Source of the DNA: an uncultured Clostridia bacterium
Lineage (GTDB): Bacteria > Bacillota > Clostridia > Oscillospirales > Oscillospiraceae
Direction: 5' to 3'
DNA: 5,871 nt
Assembly: GCA_937907715.1 (NCBI GenBank)
Contig: CALERM010000129.1
Location: 1 to 5,871 of the forward strand
Below are positions 1 through 5,073 of the stretch, piece after piece; within the stretch, counting starts at the first letter, position 1; each line of letters starts with the position of its first letter. A program made the position numbers and the translations under genes. The notes below the pieces were generated by a model that did no database searches, had not been told where the DNA came from, and saw nothing but the letters and a program-made list of their open reading frames with translations.

Positions 1-207
1 TATGTAGAGCCCGAGCCTGAGGTTCCCGAGGAACCCGACCCCACCGACCCGGACGATCCGAACTACGACCCGAATTACGACCCGACGCAGGACCCGGATT
101 ACGACCCGACGCAGGACCCGGATTACAATCCGGACGAGGGCGGCGATTCCGACAACAACGGCTCCTATACCGGAGACCCGTCGGTGGAACCGGATTTCTG
201 GAACTGA
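1..207 (+). CDS. C-terminal acidic proline-rich tail of an unidentified protein (5' partial)
   Basis: Reading frame 1 is open from the left edge to a TGA at 205-207, giving 68 residues. The tail is built of Asp, Glu, Pro, Asn and Tyr and contains no Lys, Arg or His. It starts with a Glu-Pro run (residues 3-12), continues with Asp-Pro-rich units, then two perfect tandem copies of YDPTQDPD (residues 26-41), a Gly/Asn/Ser-rich stretch, and ends in PDFWN. There is no fold or catalytic motif, so this is a disordered tail and the functional domain lies left of the window. Similar acidic Pro-rich tails are common at the C-terminus of Firmicute class A penicillin-binding proteins and other surface proteins, but that identity is only a guess. 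The reading frame is credible because it stays open through biased sequence and stops just before a strong terminator. It is not part of the minus-strand operon. Confidence 0.75.
   Translation, partial: YVEPEPEVPEEPDPTDPDDPNYDPNYDPTQDPDYDPTQDPDYNPDEGGDSDNNGSYTGDPSVEPDFWN
76..123 (+). repeat. two perfect 24-bp tandem repeats coding for YDPTQDPD
   Basis: Bases 76-99 and 100-123 are identical 24-mers, in frame with the partial gene. They are preceded by a half unit (64-75, coding YDPN) and followed by a decayed start of another unit (124-132, coding YNP). The perfect nucleotide identity points to recent slippage-type expansion inside the low-complexity tail. Confidence 0.85.
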
Positions 208-217
208 AGCGAAAAAG

Positions 218-250
218 AAAATCCTGTACCGAAACGGTACAGGATTTTTT
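218..250 (+). terminator. intrinsic terminator of the left-edge gene
   Basis: A 13-bp stem pairs 218-230 with 236-248 across a 5-nt loop (GAAAC). The right arm runs into a T run ending at 250. The hairpin starts 11 nt after the TGA at 205-207. On the minus strand the same stem is followed by a T-rich run (complement of 210-220), so it could work in both directions. Confidence 0.9.
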
Positions 251-302
251 AATATGTCGTTCTGTCGTTTTGCCGCCGCTGCGGACCGGCATAAGAACAA
301 CT

Positions 303-330
303 TGTAATTCAATTTCAGGCATGGTATAAT
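303..330 (+). promoter_or_regulatory. sigma-A-type promoter with extended -10, for the RpiR gene
   Basis: A perfect TATAAT lies at 325-330, preceded by TG at 322-323 (extended -10 motif TGnTATAAT). A partial -35, TTGTAA, lies at 303-308 with 16-nt spacing. It sits downstream of the preceding terminator and upstream of the only plus-strand gene that follows. Transcription would start at about 336-338. Confidence 0.75.
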
Positions 331-337
331 ATAAAAG

Positions 338-541
338 TTATTTGGATATATATTCTTCTGCCGGTATCACCGGTTTCCTGTGCTATTTGGTTCTTTTTTC
401 CGGCAGACGCTGTTTCTCGTTTCCTGTGTTTTTGTATCCTTTGTCTGGGATGCGATCCGGCTGCGTGTTGCCCTGCGCCTGCTCGGACTGTATCGTTTTT
501 GTAAGACTGAAAGGGCAATCGGGCTGAAAAGGTGGTTATCT
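338..541 (+). other. about 200-nt untranslated leader of the RpiR gene
   Basis: Between the predicted transcription start and the ATG at 542 there is about 204 nt with no convincing gene of its own. It can form competing local pairings. A short hairpin pairs 361-365 with 369-373. An 8-bp long-range pairing joins TCTGCCGG (357-364) to CCGGCAGA (400-407), and the two exclude each other. Further down, TTGCCCT (468-474) can pair with AGGGCAA (512-518), just before the ribosome binding site at 528-535. I recognise no known riboswitch class. It may be a regulatory leader or simply a long UTR. Confidence 0.4.
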
Positions 542-1336
542 ATGACAATCTCTGAAAGAGTCGTAAAGAACTGGTCCAGAATCAATGATTCAGAACAGGA
601 AATTCTGAATTACCTGCGGAGCCACGTGGAGGAGCTTCCCGGCATGTCTATCAATACCCTGACCGGCGATCTGTTTATTTCGCAGAACACTGTCATCCGC
701 CTTGCCAAAAAGCTTGGATACCGCGGCTTTTCTGAAATGAAATACGCAATTGTCGCCGAGTCGAAGACCTCAGCGCAGAATTCCACGTTTTCTGATCAGC
801 TTGACATTCTTTCAGACAAGGCACTGGCAAGAAATATCAAAAAGACCATCGAGCTGATCGACTGCAACCAGATTGCCGCACTTCTTCGCCGCATCAAAAA
901 GTCGGAAGGCGTTTCCATGCACGGCATCGGGGACAGCCAGTATTTTGCAGAATTGCTTCAGAAATACTTTTTGCGCGTGTCCAACAATGTAGAGATGCAG
1001 TTTAACATTCTCTTTGACAACCGGGTCAAGTTTGATCAGTTCCAGCCCGGGCACGTCGCTATTTTTATCAGCTGCTCCGGCGAAACGGCAACCATTCTGG
1101 AGCTTGCCACCTTTGCCAAACAGCGCGGCACCTACACCGTCTCCATCACGAGAAACACAGACAACAGCCTGCGTCATATTGTCGATGAATCGCTTGTTTT
1201 CTGCGGAGATCAATCGGAAACGCCGATTCCGAACGTCCCGGATCTGACAGGTTTGATGCTTCTGCTGCGGTATATTGCAAACGCATACTGGTCGATGTTT
1301 TCAGACTCCGGCGCTGATGCTCCAGAAAAGGTCTGA
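542..1336 (+). CDS. RpiR-family transcriptional regulator (HTH + SIS domain)
   Basis: This is a cytoplasmic DNA-binding regulator of the RpiR family, whose members usually control sugar or phosphosugar metabolism through a ligand-binding SIS domain. The product has 264 residues, close to the usual 270-290. An N-terminal helix-turn-helix domain covers about residues 1-75. Its recognition region at about 36-66 contains the family pattern SxNTVIRLAKKLGYxGFxE. The SIS domain covers about 105-250, with a GIGDS phosphosugar-loop-like motif at 128-132 and an SCSGET segment at 177-182. The ATG at 542 was chosen because AAAGGTGG at 528-535 lies 6 nt before it and the protein then begins at the family's normal N-terminus. 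An in-frame GTG at 380 would add a hydrophobic 54-residue extension with no family counterpart. The gene converges on the minus-strand operon and is its best candidate regulator (inference). It has its own promoter and terminator. Confidence 0.9.
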   Translation: MTISERVVKNWSRINDSEQEILNYLRSHVEELPGMSINTLTGDLFISQNTVIRLAKKLGYRGFSEMKYAIVAESKTSAQNSTFSDQLDILSDKALARNIKKTIELIDCNQIAALLRRIKKSEGVSMHGIGDSQYFAELLQKYFLRVSNNVEMQFNILFDNRVKFDQFQPGHVAIFISCSGETATILELATFAKQRGTYTVSITRNTDNSLRHIVDESLVFCGDQSETPIPNVPDLTGLMLLLRYIANAYWSMFSDSGADAPEKV

Positions 1337-1366
1337 CTGCCCGCTTTCAACAATCCTTGTTTTTCC

Positions 1367-1407
1367 GCCGCCGGATTCCGGAAGTTCCGGAATCCGGCGG
1401 CTTTTTT
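1367..1407 (+). terminator. strong intrinsic terminator after the RpiR gene
   Basis: A 15-bp perfect stem pairs 1367-1381 with 1387-1401 across a 5-nt loop, followed by six T residues (1402-1407). It lies 30 nt after the TGA of the regulator gene. On the minus strand the hairpin is not followed by a T run, so it looks directional and is not an obvious terminator for the converging operon. Confidence 0.92.
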
Positions 1408-1428
1408 CGATACAGGGGTATTCGCACC

Positions 1429-2001
1429 CTATTCCTTTTTGAGCGTATACGGCGTCAGCCAGTCGTTTTCGTGGTAGCGGTCCGCATCCCAATAGGGATT
1501 GATTTTCCCCCGCTTTGCGCCTTCCGCCGGATAGCCGAACGCCATCATGGAATGCGGAACAATTTCCTCCGGGAGGCGGAAGAGTTCGTGGAGTCTTCCC
1601 ACAATGTCCATATTCGGCCAGACGCCGATCCACAGGCTGCCGACGCCGAAGGTCCACGCGGTAAGCGTCATATTCTGCAAGGCAATCGCGGTATCGATGA
1701 CCCACATGTCTTTCGCGTTTTCCTTCGGTCTTGTTGTGTCGCCGCACGCCAGCACACCAAACTGCGCCGTTCTGAGCGCCGCGCCCGTAGGACCTTTGGC
1801 GTCCGCCATCTTGCAGAGCAGCGCGCGGTCATCCACAACGAGAAAGCTCCACGGTCGTTTATTTCCGGCGGAGGGACCTGCAGCCGCCGCGCGGAGAATT
1901 GTGTTTTTCACGTTCTCCGGAATCGGTCTGTCTGAATAGCTGCGCACGCTGAACCGGTCAAAAACCGGGGCGAAGGCTTCGCCCGTCTTTTCCGGATCCA
2001 T
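1429..2001 (-). CDS. small nitroreductase-family FMN oxidoreductase
   Basis: A 190-residue protein of the nitroreductase family (PF00881): FMN-binding, NAD(P)H-dependent, typically dimeric cytoplasmic enzymes. Visible family marks are RFSVRSYSD at residues 16-24 (FMN phosphate-binding Arg/Ser region), AGPSAGNKRPWSFLVV at 41-56 (the P-S-x-x-N-x-x-PW-x-F signature), GVGSLWIGVWP at 119-129, and the C-terminal FGYPAE (155-160) and NPYWDADRYHENDW (168-181). The length suits the compact subgroup. The ATG at 2001-1999 shares one base with the TGA of the upstream nucleoside hydrolase (TGATG), and GGAG at 2014-2011 precedes it by 9 nt, so translation is probably coupled. The frame stays open upstream to 2208 inside the hydrolase gene, but that extension is arginine-rich shadow sequence. 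The stop is TAG. The reduced substrate is unknown. It is the last gene of the operon. Confidence 0.88.
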   Translation of the reverse strand: MDPEKTGEAFAPVFDRFSVRSYSDRPIPENVKNTILRAAAAGPSAGNKRPWSFLVVDDRALLCKMADAKGPTGAALRTAQFGVLACGDTTRPKENAKDMWVIDTAIALQNMTLTAWTFGVGSLWIGVWPNMDIVGRLHELFRLPEEIVPHSMMAFGYPAEGAKRGKINPYWDADRYHENDWLTPYTLKKE

Positions 2002-2936
2002 CACTTCATGCTCCGCAGGGACGCTTCGAGCATATCCCAGAAACGAGGCAGATCGAGACCGGTTCCAACCGTGGCGTTGGGCGTTTTTCCGGTATTGCCG
2101 ATGTAGTCGCAGACGGTTCTGCCGTAGCTCGGGCCGTGCTCGATGTCTACCTCGACGAACATATCCTTGGTATAGAAAATGCTCGGGTCGATGAGCCACG
2201 CGACGCACGTCACATCATGCACAGGACCGCCATCGAGATCATTGTACTTTTTCTGCGTAACATAAGTAAAGCGCATGATCTCGCCGAAGAGCTTGCCCGC
2301 TTCGTTTCCGATTGCCTCCATACGTTCAATGATGTCCATCGTGCAGATCGTCTGGTTTGTCAGATCGAGTCCCATCATCGTGATGGGGATCCCGGAACGG
2401 AAGACCACGGAGGCTGCCTCCGGGTCTGCATAGATATTGAATTCTGCTGCGGGCGTGATGTTGCCGATGCCATAGGCGCCGCCCATCAGGACGATTCTCT
2501 TGATCTTCGGTGCAATATCCGGCGCCATGCGAAGCGCCACTGCCACGTTGGTCAGCGGTCCTGTCGGCACGAGGGTAATATCGCCGTCGGAATTGCGGAA
2601 GGTTTCAATCAGATAATCGACTGCATTCTGCGGCTGCGGCTTCAGATGTAACTCGCCGAAAACCGGACCGTCCAGACCGGTTTCGCCATGAATCGTCCGC
2701 GCAACAACCTGCTCGCGCACCATGGGAAGCGGCATGCCGGAATAGACCGGAACGTCCAGACCGAGGCGCTGGCAAACATTCAGGGTATTTACCAATGTCT
2801 TTTTCAGCACCTGATTGCCCGCAACAACCGTCACGCCGAGCAGATCGATTTTCGGGTTCGACGCTGCCAGCATCAGTGCAATCGCATCATCGTGACCGGT
2901 GTCACAGTCCAGAATCATTTTAATACGTTCGCTCAT
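2001..2936 (-). CDS. rihB: ribonucleoside hydrolase, RihB-like (inosine-uridine-preferring family)
   Basis: A calcium-dependent N-ribohydrolase (PF01156) that splits the N-glycosidic bond of ribonucleosides to free base and ribose in the cytoplasm; there is no signal peptide. The product has 311 residues, the standard length. The calcium-binding and catalytic cluster DCDTGHDD is at residues 10-17. IHGETGLDGP at 82-91 carries the His typical of RihA/RihB types. VPTGPLTNVA is at 123-132, MGGAYG at 151-156, AEFNIYADPEAA at 164-175, and GGPVHD at 236-241 supplies the second His and the last calcium-binding Asp. From memory it matches E. coli RihB (pyrimidine-specific) closely along its length, including PVYSGMP, MMGLDLTNQT and YGRTVCD, and resembles RihA less. 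AGGAGG at 2947-2942 lies 5 nt before the ATG. A 78-nt gap with a GC-rich hairpin separates it from the preceding yjbQ gene, the widest gap in the operon. Substrate preference for pyrimidine nucleosides is an inference. Confidence 0.92.
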   Translation of the reverse strand: MSERIKMILDCDTGHDDAIALMLAASNPKIDLLGVTVVAGNQVLKKTLVNTLNVCQRLGLDVPVYSGMPLPMVREQVVARTIHGETGLDGPVFGELHLKPQPQNAVDYLIETFRNSDGDITLVPTGPLTNVAVALRMAPDIAPKIKRIVLMGGAYGIGNITPAAEFNIYADPEAASVVFRSGIPITMMGLDLTNQTICTMDIIERMEAIGNEAGKLFGEIMRFTYVTQKKYNDLDGGPVHDVTCVAWLIDPSIFYTKDMFVEVDIEHGPSYGRTVCDYIGNTGKTPNATVGTGLDLPRFWDMLEASLRSMK

Positions 2937-2971
2937 GTTTGCCTCCTATTACAATTTCAGTATATTTTGGT

Positions 2972-3002
2972 TGTCCCGGCGCACGGTATGCGCGCCGGGA
3001 CA
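2972..3002 (-). other. intercistronic GC-rich stem-loop
   Basis: An 11-bp perfect stem pairs 2972-2982 with 2992-3002 across a 9-nt loop. It lies between the stop of the yjbQ gene at 3015 and the nucleoside hydrolase start at 2936. In the operon mRNA (minus strand) the hairpin is preceded by an A run and followed by ACCAAAATAT, not a U run, so it is not a standard terminator for the operon. Read on the plus strand it is followed by six T residues (3004-3009), which would stop antisense transcripts. It may be an mRNA-stabilising or processing site that sets different expression for the last two genes (inference). Confidence 0.6.
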
Positions 3003-3014
3003 GTTTTTTGTTTC

Positions 3015-3434
3015 TCAGTCCTGATCGGAAAAGACCTTGACGAAAACCTGACGCTTTCTCGGACCGTCGAATTCGCAGAAGACAATGCCCTGCGACGAGC
3101 CGAGCATCGCGCGGCCGTTTTCCACAATCAGCGGAATGTTTACGCCGATGAGGCTGGTTTTGATGTGACCGGATGCGTCGGTCGGGGTATCAAACTGGTG
3201 ACGGAAGTCGTTTCTGGTCGGGATGACCTTGTTGAGATCTTCCTGCATATCGCGATGACCGCGCTTGTCCCAGAAAGACGTGACCGTGATGCCGGCGGTG
3301 GTATGGTTGCAGCTGACAATCAGGAAACCGCTCTGAATACCGCTCTTTTTGACAATTTCCTGCACCTCGGCGGTGATGTCGTGCATGCCCTCGTAGTTCG
3401 AGTTAATCGAAATCTTTTCTAAATATGTAGTCAC
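3015..3434 (-). CDS. yjbQ: YjbQ/UPF0047-family protein, copy B (conserved histidines kept)
   Basis: A 139-residue protein of the YjbQ family (PF01894/TIGR00149), small cytoplasmic trimeric proteins. Some members show a weak side activity of thiamine phosphate synthesis, and the physiological role is unsettled. Family marks are DITAEVQEIVKKSGIQSG at residues 19-36, CNHTTAGIT at 42-50 (His44), FRH at 77-79 (His79), SGHIKTSLIG at 88-97 (His90), ENGRAMLGSSQGIVF at 105-119 and CEFDGPRKR at 120-128. The usual NEN-Asp-P-like stretch after the HTTAGIT block is replaced by VTSFWDKRGHRD (51-62), and the usual GTWQG reads GSSQG. The start is GTG at 3434-3432, chosen because AGGAGG at 3448-3443 sits 8 nt before it and the next in-frame Met is at residue 17, inside the domain. 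The first 32 nt overlap the end of the SIS-B gene. It is a paralog of the gene at 4657-5055. Confidence 0.9.
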   Translation of the reverse strand: MTTYLEKISINSNYEGMHDITAEVQEIVKKSGIQSGFLIVSCNHTTAGITVTSFWDKRGHRDMQEDLNKVIPTRNDFRHQFDTPTDASGHIKTSLIGVNIPLIVENGRAMLGSSQGIVFCEFDGPRKRQVFVKVFSDQD

Positions 3435-4638
3435 GCGAGTCTCCTCCTACAATCTTGATCTTGCTGTTCAAAAATCTTGCCGCGCCCTTGTCTCTCTTGT
3501 GCAGCTCGCTGTCCTGACGGAAGTCGGGAATGTTCTGAATCAGTCCGGTAAACGCCGCGACGTAGTCCATCGGAATGTGCTGGAGATAGGGGTTGATCCA
3601 CTTGTACTCCGGCTTCGGAAGCGTAAAGACCTCGCAGCTGTCCGGGAATGCGTCCTTGCCAAGGTCGGAGATGACGACCACAGGGCGGTGCAGCGCGCAA
3701 GCCGTCTCAATCGTCTCTCTGGCGCGGGAATAGGACGGGGAGGACGAGTTTGCAATGACAAACGTGCCGATCGTCTCCGGATTGCGGATAAAGTAGTTGA
3801 TGTGGTTCCAGCCCTCGGAGTCGTCGTTCGTCGTCACGCCGCCAAACGACTCGACCATCTTTGCAGAGCCGAAGAACGCCGTCGCGAAGTCAGCGCTGTC
3901 GCCGACAAAGTCCATGTAATCGACACCGGCGGCAATCCACTTCTGGGAGAGCTCGTAGGTGCGCTCTTCGATTTCGTTCAGGAAGCTGCCGGAGAACTGA
4001 TCGCTGTAGCGAAGCAGCGCGTCTCTCTGCCGGACCGCTTCGTCCATCGCCATTCTGCCGCGAACCGCACTTCCGTAGAGTGCGAAGTTCATGAGCGCAA
4101 AAGTCGACGCCTGATAGGTGGTCACGCAGGGGGCATGTACCGTGGCAGGGCTATGAAGCAGGACCGTATACTTTGCCTCCTTGGCAAGAATGCTGTCGGC
4201 ATGGTCGGTAAACGCAACTGTCACCGCGCCATAGTGGTTGCCGCGCGCCAGTGCCTCGGTCGGTCGGATGGTCGAGCCGGAGATGGAAACGCCGCAGACC
4301 AGCGGAACTCTTCTTCCGAAGCCGCTCAGCCAGAATCTTCTGTAGGTGTCGTAATAACGAGTGAACTCAATGCAGCGGAACGCTTCGGTCGGGATGCCGG
4401 GGTTCATGCCCGTGCTGGTGTCCGACTCAATATTTTCATAGACGGGCTTTGCGGCAACGCAGGCGCAGTAGCTGTCTCCGCAGCCGGTCAAAAAGACCTC
4501 GCGCGTCTTTTTGATCTCTTCGGCAGGCACGCATTGTGCCAGATAATCAAACGTCACTCCGTCTGCCAGCACGTGCGTGGTTTCGGCGCACATGCGGATC
4601 TGACGCAGGAATTCATTGTTGTAGTCTTTGGCTAGCAT
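3403..4638 (-). CDS. double-SIS-domain sugar isomerase/deglycase-like protein, copy B
   Basis: A 411-residue cytoplasmic protein with two SIS (sugar isomerase) folds, in the GlmS-C/FrlB/AgaS superfamily. The first SIS domain (about residues 45-195) shows FLTGCGDSYCA at 49-59 and VSISGSTIRPTEAL at 117-130, the classic phosphosugar-binding loop (SxSGST). The second (about 235-370) begins DFVGDSADFATAFFGSAKMVE (243-263). It continues with DDSEGWNHINYF at 272-283, where GlmS/FrlB proteins have their E-x-K/R-H-G-P element, and ends in a PYLQHIPMDYVAAF block (350-363). No glutamine amidotransferase domain is present, so it does not make its own ammonia as full GlmS does. Isomerisation or deglycation of a sugar phosphate is the likely chemistry; the substrate is unknown. 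AGGAGG at 4653-4648 lies 9 nt before the ATG, and 18 nt separate it from the preceding gene. Its C-terminus runs 32 nt into the downstream yjbQ gene, unlike copy A. It is a clear paralog of the gene at 5074-5871. Confidence 0.88.
   Translation of the reverse strand: MLAKDYNNEFLRQIRMCAETTHVLADGVTFDYLAQCVPAEEIKKTREVFLTGCGDSYCACVAAKPVYENIESDTSTGMNPGIPTEAFRCIEFTRYYDTYRRFWLSGFGRRVPLVCGVSISGSTIRPTEALARGNHYGAVTVAFTDHADSILAKEAKYTVLLHSPATVHAPCVTTYQASTFALMNFALYGSAVRGRMAMDEAVRQRDALLRYSDQFSGSFLNEIEERTYELSQKWIAAGVDYMDFVGDSADFATAFFGSAKMVESFGGVTTNDDSEGWNHINYFIRNPETIGTFVIANSSSPSYSRARETIETACALHRPVVVISDLGKDAFPDSCEVFTLPKPEYKWINPYLQHIPMDYVAAFTGLIQNIPDFRQDSELHKRDKGAARFLNSKIKIVGGDSRDYIFRKDFD
3443..3448 (-). promoter_or_regulatory. 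ribosome binding site that fixes the GTG start of yjbQ copy B
   Basis: AGGAGG reads on the minus strand at 3448-3443, 8 nt before the GTG at 3434-3432. It lies inside the last codons of the SIS-B gene, so ribosomes finishing SIS-B pass over it; translational coupling is likely. Confidence 0.8.
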
Positions 4639-4656
4639 CCGTATATTCCTCCTTGC

Positions 4657-5055
4657 TTACTCACCAATTACGCTGACGTAGAAGCCCCGGTCAGACGCGC
4701 CGTTATGCTCCAGAACGAAGAAGCCCAGCTGATCGCACGCCAGCGTGCCGTTCTGAATGATCGCTGTGGCAGATGCGCCAAACAGGCAGCTCTTGATTCT
4801 GCCGGCGGCAGAATCGGGCGAGAGCTCATACCGGAACGTGATTCTGGAAGGGACAAGACGCTTCAGCTCCTCTACCAGATCCGCGGCGATTGCAGCGTTG
4901 TTTGCTTCCAGAAGCGCAATGCCGAAGCTCACGCCGTCTGCCATGACGGTGACGATGCCATTCTGCACACCGCTTTCCTTCACAACTTCAAGAACATCGG
5001 CCGTAATGTCGACAACAGAATTTTTCTGCGTCTTTACATGACATATCTTAATCAT
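4657..5055 (-). CDS. degenerate YjbQ/UPF0047-family paralog, copy A (conserved histidines lost)
   Basis: A 132-residue protein that aligns along its whole length with the YjbQ copy at 3015-3434. Matching segments are DITADVLEVVKESGVQNG (residues 16-33) and LKRLVPSRITFRYELSPDSA (64-83), followed by GRIKSCLFGAS (85-95) and a C-terminal LGFFVLEHNG block (110-119). Each family histidine is replaced. The HTTAGI position reads GVSFGI (His to Gly41), FRH reads FRY (Tyr76), and GHIK reads GRIK (Arg86). The CEFDGPR motif reads LEHNGAS (115-121), so only Glu and Gly remain. The fold seems kept (Gly, hydrophobic and charged pattern intact) while the presumed active site is gone, suggesting a non-catalytic or altered-function partner. 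The gene looks functional: AAGGAG at 5068-5063 lies 7 nt before the ATG, the frame is intact, and gaps to both neighbours are 18 nt. It could form mixed oligomers with copy B or bind its SIS partner (inference). Confidence 0.82.
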   Translation of the reverse strand: MIKICHVKTQKNSVVDITADVLEVVKESGVQNGIVTVMADGVSFGIALLEANNAAIAADLVEELKRLVPSRITFRYELSPDSAAGRIKSCLFGASATAIIQNGTLACDQLGFFVLEHNGASDRGFYVSVIGE

Positions 5056-5073
5056 TTGCTGACTCCTTCTACA

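Noticed and set aside
342..527. 61-codon plus-strand frame in the RpiR leader
   Set aside because: It has no good ribosome binding site, odd Cys/Phe-rich composition and no family resemblance. A leader peptide cannot be ruled out, but there is no positive support.
380..541. In-frame N-terminal extension of the RpiR regulator from a GTG at 380
   Set aside because: The 54 extra residues are hydrophobic and unlike any RpiR N-terminus. The GTG lacks a ribosome binding site, while the ATG at 542 has AAAGGTGG at good spacing and starts the family domain.
2002..2208. N-terminal extension of the nitroreductase to 2208
   Set aside because: It lies wholly inside the nucleoside hydrolase gene, is arginine-rich shadow sequence, and has no nitroreductase homology; the ATG at 2001 gives the family length.
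2959..2987. Possible internal minus-strand promoter (TATACT at 2964-2959) before the nucleoside hydrolase
   Set aside because: There is no acceptable -35 at 16-18 nt spacing and no extended -10 TG, so it is not supported.
3004..3009. Plus-strand intrinsic terminator formed by the 2972-3002 stem and the T run
   Set aside because: It has terminator form on the plus strand, but there is no plus-strand gene upstream for it to serve; listed only as an intercistronic stem-loop.
3499..4635. 378-codon plus-strand open frame opposite SIS-B
   Set aside because: It is a frame shadow produced by GC-biased codon use. Its translation is rich in Arg, Ala and Val with no recognisable motif, and the minus strand holds a clear SIS protein. 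The same holds for the plus-strand frames at 2136-2651, 2688-3422 and 4705-5331.
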